Shown piece after piece: positions 1 to 5,265 of a DNA stretch of 5,416 nt. Source of the DNA: Candidatus Aenigmatarchaeota archaeon (GTDB lineage Archaea; Aenigmatarchaeota; Aenigmatarchaeia; QMZP01). Position 1 is the first letter of the stretch. Every line of letters starts with the position of its first letter. Under the pieces are notes generated by a model. The model was not told where the DNA came from. It was given only the letters and a program-made list of their open reading frames with translations, and searched no databases. Position numbers and translations under genes: made by a program. Location of the stretch: the NCBI GenBank assembly GCA_020343575.1, contig CP070801.1, forward strand, positions 265,972-271,387, in the 5' to 3' direction.

Positions 1-1057
1 CAACCTGGAATGGCCATCCCCTGTAAACACTTGGAGGTCTTGAGAGCGATGAAACGAATTCCGGGCTCAGTTCCTTCTTCATCCCCTCCTCAACTGCGTT
101 GTTGCCCAGTGGTGAGAGGCAGTCCGTTGGAGGTCTTGAAAGCTTGACTTCCTTTATTGCATTTATAATCCTAACCACGTCATCATGTGTGAGTTTCCTT
201 GGAGAGATCTTGGAATCTATTTCCGCCCTTTTGCATATCTCCTCTGCAGAGAGTTTACCTACCCTGGTGAATTCAGATGTAAGAAACGTCAAAACCGTTC
301 TTGCCTTGGTCTCATTCCTCATCTTCTCCAGTATTCCAACCTCAATCCCGTAGAGGTGGGGTTTTATCTCCTTTGCCTTTGGAGGAAGTTTGTCAACCCC
401 CCTAGCAAATTCTATTCTGCCTGTTGGGGAATCAAAAACTATGTTCGCATAGGGGTTGGAGATCGCGACTTCTTTCATATACTCCATGACGGATTGTTTG
501 TGTTCCCTGTAAATACCCTCTGCAACAAAGGTTATCTGGACACCATGCCATTTCTCCTTGCTCTCAATTATCTCATTTTCCACTATCTTTGGCTCGTTGT
601 GTTTGACATCTATCTTGAGAGTGAACCTGTGGTCTCTCCCGTCACCTGTAGAGGATATGATCTTGGTGGGTTTTCCTGTTGTAAGCTGCGAATACAGGAC
701 CCCACCTGATATTCCGATACCCTGCTGTCCCCTGTTCTGCTTGAGCCTGTGGAACTTGCTTCCGTAAAGCAGTTTTCCGAATATGTTGGGTATCTGCTTC
801 TTGACTATCCCAGGTCCATTATCCTTTATCACTATCTTGTATTTCTCCTTCTCAATCTCCTCAACCTTAACGTAGATGTCAGGGAGTATCCCTGCTTCCT
901 CGGTCGCATCTAACGCGTTGTCTACTCCCTCCTTAACTATAGTTAGTAGTGCCTTGATCTTGTTATCGTATCCCAAAAGATGGCGGTTCTTCTCGAAAAA
1001 TTGGGATATCGAAATCTCCTTCTGCTCTTTCGCCATTGTCTCTGCAGTCTTTTCCAT
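1..1057 (-). CDS. top6B: DNA topoisomerase VI subunit B (3' end off left edge)
   Basis: This is the ATPase subunit of the archaeal type IIB topoisomerase, an A2B2 enzyme that relaxes and decatenates DNA by ATP-gated double-strand passage. I translated it by hand; 352 residues are visible, against roughly 500-600 in complete subunits. The GHKL ATPase fold is clear: FFEKNRHLLGYDN at 20-32, the N-box KEGVDNALDA at 42-51 (E43 and N47, probable catalytic and Mg-binding residues), DNGPGI at 79-84, FGKLLYGSKFH at 93-103 and the glycine-rich lid GQQGIGISGG at 110-119. The transducer domain starts near residue 230, and the Top6B signature PPTDCLSPLG is at 309-318, with RPPSVYRG at 340-347. The switch lysine lies beyond the edge. 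I chose the ATG at 1057 because GTGAT sits 4 nt upstream; an in-frame ATG at 1036 lacks such a site. The gene lies 71 bp downstream of the Dim1 gene on the same strand and could be cotranscribed. The partner subunit A is not visible. Confidence 0.97.
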   Translation of the reverse strand, partial: MEKTAETMAKEQKEISISQFFEKNRHLLGYDNKIKALLTIVKEGVDNALDATEEAGILPDIYVKVEEIEKEKYKIVIKDNGPGIVKKQIPNIFGKLLYGSKFHRLKQNRGQQGIGISGGVLYSQLTTGKPTKIISSTGDGRDHRFTLKIDVKHNEPKIVENEIIESKEKWHGVQITFVAEGIYREHKQSVMEYMKEVAISNPYANIVFDSPTGRIEFARGVDKLPPKAKEIKPHLYGIEVGILEKMRNETKARTVLTFLTSEFTRVGKLSAEEICKRAEIDSKISPRKLTHDDVVRIINAIKEVKLSRPPTDCLSPLGNNAVEEGMKKELSPEFVSSLSRPPSVYRGWPFQV

Positions 1058-1061
1058 ACCA

Positions 1062-1066
1062 ATCAC
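1062..1066 (-). promoter_or_regulatory. Ribosome binding site of top6B
   Basis: GTGAT, read on the minus strand, ends 4 nt before the ATG at 1057. It matches part of the archaeal anti-16S-complementary consensus GGAGGTGATC. It supports the ATG at 1057 over the in-frame ATG at 1036. It also contains a possible GTG start at 1066, which I take to be part of the binding site. Confidence 0.5.
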
Positions 1067-1091
1067 GTTTTTCGGATTAGCTCATTCAAAT

Positions 1092-1111
1092 TTCAGAAGA
1101 ACTTTTCTGAA
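1092..1111. repeat. 7-bp inverted repeat between the Dim1 and top6B genes
   Basis: TTCAGAA (1092-1098) and TTCTGAA (1105-1111) are perfect inverted copies around a 6-nt spacer. The octamer TTTTCTGA occurs at 1103-1110 and again at 1114-1121, an 11-bp period, so the half-site appears three times in about 30 bp. No T-tract follows on the minus strand, so it does not look like a terminator for the Dim1 gene. It could be an operator, an RNA hairpin in the intercistronic leader, or chance in an AT-rich gap. Confidence 0.35.
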
Positions 1112-1128
1112 CATTTTCTGAGGATTTA

Positions 1129-1875
1129 CTAGAGCTTATGAAGCTTCCTCCACACGGTTTTGAGCTCTCCTGTGCCCATCCCTGATATCTTTTTTTCCAA
1201 TAAATTATTGAATTTTAAGCTTTTTATATGTTTTCTTGCCTGATTTTTGGTGTAATTTCTCGAATCAAAAAGGACTCGCATGATAGCGTTTTTCAGCTTC
1301 ATTTTTTCATGCAAAAACACCCTGCAAAAAAGAGATTTTTTGTCGCTAGGTTTCAGAAAAACAGCGACAGATGTTGTTTTTGGCTTGGGATGGAATGAGT
1401 CCTTTGGAACTTCAAAGAGGGTTTTTATCTCGAAGAATTCCCTGGCTAGGATGGAAAGTTTGCTGAAATTCTTATCATTCGGACCGACTTTTAATCTGTC
1501 AACGAATGATTTCGGAAGGGTGAGAACCGCAGATTCAAAGTCGATGAAGACCATTTCCTGTAACAAGGGTTCGGATATTGCGTATGGAATGTTTGAAACA
1601 ATTTTGTCAAATTCTATTCCTTTTCTTTTCAGAATTTTCAGGGCATTGCCGAAAATCAGTTCAACCTTGAATCCCTGCAGATTCTTTCTCAAATCACTCT
1701 CAAGTTTTTTGTCAATCTCTATTGCTATAACTTTCGCTCTTTTCGCGAGCTCTTTCGTTAGGAATCCCTTCCCGGCTCCAATCTCCAGAACCGTTTCATT
1801 CCTCCGGATTTCCGCAGCTGAAACAATTCTCCTGATGGTCTGCAAATCCGTCATGAAATGCTGGTCCCGTTGCAT
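1129..1875 (-). CDS. rsmA: 16S rRNA adenine dimethyltransferase (KsgA/Dim1 family)
   Basis: Members of this family transfer methyl groups from S-adenosylmethionine to two adjacent adenines in the 3'-terminal helix of small-subunit rRNA, late in 30S assembly. With the start used here the protein has 248 residues, slightly shorter than usual (about 260-280). Visible motifs are the N-terminal DQHFMTD (4-10), SAM-binding VLEIGAGKG (29-37), acidic motif II AIEID (51-55), the catalytic-loop motif SNIPYAIS (94-101, usually NLPYxIS) and FHPKPKTTSV (161-170). The motif III position is GNAL (76-79), where family members usually have Asp before Ala-Leu or Ala-Met. An in-frame ATG at 1890 would add five residues. 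I prefer 1875 because it lies about 25 bp from a TATA-like box, as expected for a leaderless mRNA, and because family members usually begin just before the QHF motif. The lysine-rich C-terminal domain fits rRNA binding. It is divergent from the GTPase gene and upstream of top6B. Confidence 0.92.
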   Translation of the reverse strand: MQRDQHFMTDLQTIRRIVSAAEIRRNETVLEIGAGKGFLTKELAKRAKVIAIEIDKKLESDLRKNLQGFKVELIFGNALKILKRKGIEFDKIVSNIPYAISEPLLQEMVFIDFESAVLTLPKSFVDRLKVGPNDKNFSKLSILAREFFEIKTLFEVPKDSFHPKPKTTSVAVFLKPSDKKSLFCRVFLHEKMKLKNAIMRVLFDSRNYTKNQARKHIKSLKFNNLLEKKISGMGTGELKTVWRKLHKL

Positions 1876-1896
1876 ACTTGAAACCACCATTTAATT

Positions 1897-1906
1897 TATT
1901 TAAATA
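1897..1906. promoter_or_regulatory. Palindromic TATA box between divergent Dim1 and DRG GTPase genes
   Basis: TATTTAAATA is a perfect 10-bp palindrome, so the archaeal consensus TTTAWATA reads as TTTAAATA on both strands (1899-1906 plus, 1897-1904 minus). On the minus strand the centre lies about 25 bp from the ATG at 1875, which predicts a leaderless Dim1 transcript. On the plus strand the predicted start of transcription is near 1927, a few bases before the GTPase ATG at 1933. The plus strand also has the AT-rich run ATTTAATTTA from 1889, which would instead place that start near 1919 and retain the ribosome binding site. The intergenic stretch between the two chosen start codons is only 57 bp. 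Confidence 0.6.
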
Positions 1907-1923
1907 CTAATTAGATTAGCAGA

Positions 1924-1929
1924 GTGATT
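1924..1929 (+). promoter_or_regulatory. Ribosome binding site of the DRG GTPase gene
   Basis: GTGATT ends 3 nt before the ATG at 1933, with near-consensus GAGTGAT from 1922. The GTG at 1924 is in frame and could be read as a start codon giving three extra residues, but its match to the Shine-Dalgarno consensus and its position favour a binding-site role. Confidence 0.45.
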
Positions 1930-1932
1930 AAA

Positions 1933-3024
1933 ATGGATATTCAAGAGGAGATAAAGGAAATTGAAGAGGAAATCAAGAGGACCAAGTACAACAAGGCCAC
2001 TCAGTTTCATATCGGAAAACTGAAGGCAAAGCTTGCAAAGTTAAGGCAGGATCTGCAAAAGAGAGCTGCTAAGAAGGCGGGCCTTGGATACGGTATAAGG
2101 AAGGCAGGAGACGCGACTGTTTTGCTTGTGGGGTTCCCATCAGTGGGGAAATCCACCCTGCTCAACAGAATAACAAGAGCGGATTCAAAGATAGGGGATT
2201 ATGATTTCACCACGCTTAACGTTATTCCAGGCGTCTTGGAGTACAGGGGAGCAAAGATCCAAGTACTGGACATACCCGGGGTTGTTGAGGGAGCTTCCGA
2301 AGGAAAGGGTAGGGGAAAGGAAATCCTCTCTGTCGTGAGGAATGCTGACCTTGTTCTTATAATGGTTGATGCGAGCGATGTAAACAAAGCGATGAAGGAG
2401 TTGGATACGATAGAGGATGAGCTCTACAAGGCAGGCTTCAGGCTGAATCAAAAACCACCGGAAGTGATTATCAAGAAGAGGAACAGTGGTGGGATAGATG
2501 CGGGTTCTGCAGTTAAGCTGACAAGAATGAGCATCGGAGCCGTAAAATCAATACTGCAGGAGTTCAAAATAAACAATGCAGAGGTCACGATAAGGGAGGA
2601 TATATCCCAGGACCAGCTTATAGACTCTATCATGAAGAACAGGGTTTACATCCCATCCATTGTGGTTGCGAACAAGCTTGACCTAGCAAAGAAAAGCAAA
2701 GTATTCAGGAAAATAAAGAAATGTGTATCAGTATCTTCGCTTAAGGGAACGAACATCGAGGAGCTGAAGGAGATGATATGGGATGATCTGAAGCTTATCA
2801 GGGTTTACATGAAAAAAACTGGTAAAAAACCAGACATGGAGGAGCCAATCATATTGAAAAGGAATTCCACCATAAGAGGGGTCTGCCTGAAGGTCCATAA
2901 GGATTTTGAGAAGCGTTTCAGATTCGCAAGGGTTTGGGGATCGAGCAAATTCCCTGGACAGAAGATCGGGCTTGGCTATGTTCTGAGAGATAAAGATATT
3001 GTTGAACTGCACATAGGCAAATAA
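1933..3024 (+). CDS. DRG/Rbg-family GTP-binding protein with TGS domain
   Basis: This is an archaeal member of the developmentally regulated GTP-binding (DRG/Rbg) branch of the Obg GTPases. Eukaryotic homologues bind translating ribosomes; the archaeal role is assumed to be similar. It has 363 residues, typical for the family. In order: a charged helical N-terminus (2-45); the P-loop GFPSVGKST (67-75); switch I with DFTTLN (91-96); G3 DIPGV (113-117) followed by the glycine-rich GASEGKGRGKE (120-130); a family-specific insertion inside the G domain (about 165-235); G4 NKLD (247-250); G5 SSLKG (268-272); and a TGS domain (about 288-362) ending in DKDIVELHIGK. All nucleotide-binding motifs are intact. 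The start at 1933 is supported by GTGATT just upstream. It is the first gene of a rightward cluster, 36 bp ahead of the VIT-like gene, and is divergent from the Dim1 gene, so two ribosome-related genes share one promoter region. Confidence 0.96.
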   Translation: MDIQEEIKEIEEEIKRTKYNKATQFHIGKLKAKLAKLRQDLQKRAAKKAGLGYGIRKAGDATVLLVGFPSVGKSTLLNRITRADSKIGDYDFTTLNVIPGVLEYRGAKIQVLDIPGVVEGASEGKGRGKEILSVVRNADLVLIMVDASDVNKAMKELDTIEDELYKAGFRLNQKPPEVIIKKRNSGGIDAGSAVKLTRMSIGAVKSILQEFKINNAEVTIREDISQDQLIDSIMKNRVYIPSIVVANKLDLAKKSKVFRKIKKCVSVSSLKGTNIEELKEMIWDDLKLIRVYMKKTGKKPDMEEPIILKRNSTIRGVCLKVHKDFEKRFRFARVWGSSKFPGQKIGLGYVLRDKDIVELHIGK

Positions 3025-3031
3025 TGCCAAC

Positions 3032-3039
3032 AATAAATA
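3032..3039 (+). promoter_or_regulatory. Candidate internal TATA box for the VIT-like gene
   Basis: AATAAATA in the 36-bp gap after the GTPase gene is centred about 25 bp upstream of the ATG at 3061, and no Shine-Dalgarno sequence precedes that ATG (the preceding bases are AATTATCAAT). Together these suggest a leaderless transcript starting at or near the ATG. The match to TTTAWATA is imperfect, and readthrough from the GTPase gene remains possible. Confidence 0.4.
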
Positions 3040-3060
3040 TCAGTCAAAAGAATTATCAAT

Positions 3061-3555
3061 ATGCTTTTTAGAAGAAAGCATCATGGATTGCAGGGGATGA
3101 CCTTCGGAATGATGGATGCTATAATAAACGTTGTTGGTATAATTATCGGACTCAGTGTGATGGGGAACAAGCTTGCTGTCTTTATTGCCATACTTGTAGC
3201 AGGGATAGCGAATTCTCTCGGTAATGCTGCGGGGTTTCATGTTAGTGAGGAAACCGAGGGTATACATACAAGAAAAGAGGTCTGGACATCCACTATTTTA
3301 ACATTTCTGGGAACCCTTTTGGCAACGATAGTTTTGTTAGTTCCCCTGCTTTTCCTTGACCTTGCAGGTGCTGTTTTCACAAGCGTATCCATCGGGATAT
3401 TCCTCCTTCTACTACTAGGTTTCGTTGTGTCAAGATGCCTAAATTACAACAGAAGAAAAATGCTTAAACTAATGCTTGAATATCTGGTGATGGGGATTGT
3501 AGTTATAATCGTTGCCTACTACCTTGGCATCTTTGCATCAAATTTGGTGATCTGA
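3061..3555 (+). CDS. VIT1/CCC1-family integral membrane protein, short form
   Basis: This 164-residue protein resembles the VIT1/CCC1 transporters, which move ferrous iron or manganese across membranes. Five hydrophobic segments are visible, at about 15-34, 38-58, 73-98, 102-124 and 137-158. TM1 carries the family-like GMTFGMMDAIINVVGI with Asp19 where family members have a conserved Asp. The end of TM2, ANSLGNAAGFHVSEETEG, resembles the family's SMAxGEYxS region followed by acidic residues. Two things differ: the usual Met is Leu53, and the cytoplasmic metal-binding helical domain found between TM2 and TM3 in plant VIT1 is absent, leaving only about 14 residues. Metal transport is therefore likely but not secure. 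The start at 3061 has a TATA-like box about 25 bp upstream and no Shine-Dalgarno sequence. The stop is one base before the next start, so the two genes are very probably cotranscribed. Confidence 0.8.
   Translation: MLFRRKHHGLQGMTFGMMDAIINVVGIIIGLSVMGNKLAVFIAILVAGIANSLGNAAGFHVSEETEGIHTRKEVWTSTILTFLGTLLATIVLLVPLLFLDLAGAVFTSVSIGIFLLLLLGFVVSRCLNYNRRKMLKLMLEYLVMGIVVIIVAYYLGIFASNLVI
3546..3552 (+). promoter_or_regulatory. Strong ribosome binding site of the endonuclease-like gene
   Basis: GGTGATC is a perfect match to the core of the archaeal Shine-Dalgarno consensus. It lies within the last codons of the VIT-like gene and ends 4 nt before the ATG at 3557. It fixes that start and supports translation as an internal cistron of a polycistronic mRNA. 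Confidence 0.75.
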
Positions 3556-3556
3556 C

Positions 3557-3895
3557 ATGCTCGATTACGTGATACTGGTTCTGATACTGATAATAGTTAT
3601 AATCATATGCTGGAAGCTTCTGGAGCAGAACAGAAAATTGAGATTCGAGAAGAAGAGCCTTTCGAGCAAGTATGGGAAGATGACAGAGCAGTTCCTTCCG
3701 TTTCTCAAGGGTTATCCCTACAATGAGCAGAACTTCCGTTTCATAGGAAGCCCAATAGACGGAATTCAGTTCGAGGATGATAAGATTATAATTGTGGAGT
3801 TCAAGGTCGGGGATTCGAAGCTCACAGAGAAACAAAAAAGGGTAAAGGATTTGGTGGAGAAGAAAAAGGTAAGATTCGAGGAGATAAGAATGTAA
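3557..3895 (+). CDS. Membrane-anchored Holliday-junction-resolvase-like endonuclease
   Basis: This 112-residue protein has one N-terminal hydrophobic segment (about 4-19), a short charged linker (20-45) and a C-terminal region resembling the Holliday-junction-resolvase-related endonuclease family (PF10107-like, PD-(D/E)XK fold). The motif region is FIGSPIDGIQF (62-72), then IIIVEFKVGDSKLTEKQ (77-93), ending in KKKVRFEEIR (102-111). Asp68, Glu81 and Lys83 fit the catalytic D...ExK triad, with a Gln93 after it, matching the family pattern VEVKTGKSxLSxxQ. The function of this family is not established; nuclease activity is inferred from the motifs only. The anchor would hold the domain at the membrane. 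It sits one base after the VIT-like gene with its own strong Shine-Dalgarno sequence, and its stop codon is one base from the stop of the convergent HerA-like gene. Confidence 0.78.
   Translation: MLDYVILVLILIIVIIICWKLLEQNRKLRFEKKSLSSKYGKMTEQFLPFLKGYPYNEQNFRFIGSPIDGIQFEDDKIIIVEFKVGDSKLTEKQKRVKDLVEKKKVRFEEIRM
3834..3867 (-). terminator. Candidate T-tract terminators for the HerA-like gene
   Basis: On the minus strand, T5 (3863-3867) and then T6 (3834-3839) follow the HerA-like stop codon by about 30 and 58 nt. Runs of T on the non-template strand are the main known archaeal termination signal. They lie inside the 3' part of the endonuclease-like gene, where AAA lysine codons can also explain them. 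No comparable T5 run is obvious on the plus strand just after 3895. Confidence 0.3.
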
Positions 3896-3896
3896 T

Positions 3897-5195
3897 TCAG
3901 TCGAACAATCCCTTCTCCTTTATTGCCTTTGGGGATCCTCCTGCATGCCAGCTTATTCTTGGTCTCACCTGAAGTGAATAGATTCTCTCGGAGTTGTCGT
4001 CAAGTATTATGGCTGAGCCCTTCTGACGGGGAAGAGTGTTTATAAGCTCTTGGATGTCCTCAAGCATGTAGGATTGCATTATTCCCCTCAAAGCCTTTAT
4101 GTCGGCCTCGGATGTGAGCCTGTGCGAAATTACAAGGTCTGACTGCGCTAGAGCATCGGAGTGGAGCTTGTTCGGTATCTGGGTTATCAGAACCTGGGAT
4201 ATACCGGGTTCCCTTCCTTCTTTTATCAATGTGAGGACAGGTTCTGAAGCCGCTGTAACGCCCTTGTTAGGAATGAACTGGTGTGCTTCGTCCATTATCA
4301 TCCATACCATTGGCATGCTCTTTCTCTTCTCTCCTGTAATCACTTCTACTTCCTCCTTCTTTCTCGCCATCAGCCTTGTCTGGAATATCCTCCTTGCAAA
4401 AAGACCTATCACCAGGGTTCTCACAGACCACCCAGTTGAAGACCTCAGGTAATGGGATATGTCAATAACGGATATCTTTCCTGGCTGGAGGAATCTCTCG
4501 ATCGGGGTCCCCTTTCTTTCGAATACCCCCCAGCCCTGAGCAGCCATGAACCTGCTTATCAGGGCATTCTTGACCTTTTGCTCAGCCTTCTTGTCATTCT
4601 CTATCTCCTTTATTATCTGGTCTATGGAATAGACGTCACCGAATGTTTTCTTGAGCTTCTTGATCACTCTCTCTGTCAGTATCCCATGCTCATCAAGTAT
4701 GTTGAATCCAAAGGTTATCACCCAGTCCTGCGCTGAGAGCTCGCCTGTTGGGAGCGTGAAGGGAAAATCAAAACCAATCCCTGCCTTCTCATACTCCTTC
4801 ACCCATCCCTTGGGAATGAAGAACCGCATCTCCTTCATTGCATTGGGTTTGAGGTTCCATCTCTCCAGAAGCCCCCTCTCTTTCTCATTCGGTTTTTTCA
4901 TGGACCAGTATATTCCCATGGTATCGATCATAAGAATAGATAGATTCTGTTTTATGTCCTTTGGAAGTGCAACCATCTCCTCTGCCATAACCCCAGCAGA
5001 ATAGCTCTTGCCAGAACCCCTTTTGCCGCATATGAGAATAACATGTGGTCTCACAACATCCATGCATATAGGATTCGTAAGGTGGGCTTCCTCCCCGGTT
5101 CCTACGATATGTTTTCCTATGTATACCGTTCCGGTTGAGCCGAATTTCTTCAGATCTTCCCTGTTCCTTCCAACAACAATTTTTTCAACCGCCAT
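3897..5195 (-). CDS. HerA/FtsK-superfamily ATPase (HerA-like, DUF87 type)
   Basis: This 432-residue protein is a hexameric-type P-loop ATPase of the HerA group, whose characterised members translocate DNA and, with the NurA nuclease, resect DNA ends. A short N-terminal beta-rich region (1-50; TVYIGKHIVGTGEEAHLT at 23-40) resembles the HAS barrel. Next come Walker A GKRGSGKS (57-64), a second strand SILMIDTMGIYWSM (86-99), an insertion of about 150 residues, and Walker B VWMIMDEAHQFIP (297-309; D302, E303). GREPGISQVLITQIP (327-341) carries the sensor-like polar residue, and ISHRLTSEADIKALRG (356-371) carries a probable arginine finger, R359. All ATPase motifs are intact. It is shorter than, and differs from, canonical HerA, with GKRGSGKS in place of GKTGSGKS, and no NurA gene is in view, so the substrate and partner are open. 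The start ATG at 5195 has a partial GTGAG 3 nt upstream. It is convergent with the endonuclease-like gene and divergent from the gene at 5266. Confidence 0.9.
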   Translation of the reverse strand: MAVEKIVVGRNREDLKKFGSTGTVYIGKHIVGTGEEAHLTNPICMDVVRPHVILICGKRGSGKSYSAGVMAEEMVALPKDIKQNLSILMIDTMGIYWSMKKPNEKERGLLERWNLKPNAMKEMRFFIPKGWVKEYEKAGIGFDFPFTLPTGELSAQDWVITFGFNILDEHGILTERVIKKLKKTFGDVYSIDQIIKEIENDKKAEQKVKNALISRFMAAQGWGVFERKGTPIERFLQPGKISVIDISHYLRSSTGWSVRTLVIGLFARRIFQTRLMARKKEEVEVITGEKRKSMPMVWMIMDEAHQFIPNKGVTAASEPVLTLIKEGREPGISQVLITQIPNKLHSDALAQSDLVISHRLTSEADIKALRGIMQSYMLEDIQELINTLPRQKGSAIILDDNSERIYSLQVRPRISWHAGGSPKAIKEKGLFD

Positions 5196-5206
5196 TGACT
5201 CACGAT

Positions 5207-5236
5207 ATTAATATATTAATCGATGTTAATAATAAA
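5207..5236. promoter_or_regulatory. Divergent AT-rich promoter region with 14-bp palindrome
   Basis: The 70-bp space between the divergent starts at 5195 and 5266 contains the perfect palindrome ATTAATATATTAAT (5207-5220). As a plus-strand TATA box it would start transcription near 5239, leaving a leader of about 27 nt that carries the ribosome binding site of the gene at 5266. For the HerA-like gene, TTTATTAT on the minus strand (5229-5236) would place the start near 5207, about 12 nt before its ATG. The two boxes would then overlap head to head. Which box serves which gene is inferred from spacing only. Confidence 0.45.
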
Positions 5237-5254
5237 TCTTAAATCAAAAATAAA

Positions 5255-5260
5255 GGGGTG
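5255..5260 (+). promoter_or_regulatory. Ribosome binding site of the partial gene at 5266
   Basis: GGGGTG, preceded by AAA, ends 5 nt before the ATG at 5266 and resembles the archaeal consensus GGAGGTGATC. It favours 5266 over the in-frame ATG at 5275. Confidence 0.55.
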
Positions 5261-5265
5261 TTCGA

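Noticed and set aside
185..709. 174-codon open frame on the plus strand
   Set aside because: It is antisense to top6B, whose translation matches the family throughout; the plus-strand product is Cys- and Tyr-rich nonsense without motifs.
1092..1111. Inverted repeat as an intrinsic terminator after the Dim1 gene
   Set aside because: No T-run follows it on the minus strand, and the next gene on that strand starts only 35 bp further on.
1280..1894. 204-codon open frame on the plus strand
   Set aside because: It lies antisense to the Dim1 gene, whose product carries every family motif; its own translation has no recognisable domain and it lacks a promoter or ribosome binding site.
1924..1926. 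GTG as the start of the DRG GTPase
   Set aside because: It forms part of the GTGATT ribosome binding site 3 nt before ATG 1933, and the three extra residues add nothing recognisable.
3503..3835. 110-codon minus-strand open frame spanning the VIT-like/endonuclease junction
   Set aside because: It overlaps two well-supported plus-strand genes and their strong ribosome binding site, and its product shows no domain.
4099..5004. Three overlapping plus-strand open frames of 94-117 codons
   Set aside because: All are opposite the HerA-like ATPase coding sequence, which has intact Walker A, Walker B and arginine-finger motifs; none has a credible start context.
3897..5195. Calling the ATPase canonical HerA of a HerA-NurA resection pair
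   Set aside because: The ATPase motifs fit the superfamily, but the protein is short, Walker A differs from the usual GKTGSGKS and no NurA gene is visible, so only a HerA-like call is justified.
3061..5195. A phage-defence or mobile island
   Set aside because: No integrase, transposase, terminal repeats, attachment site or obvious shift in base composition is visible; the flanks are housekeeping genes.
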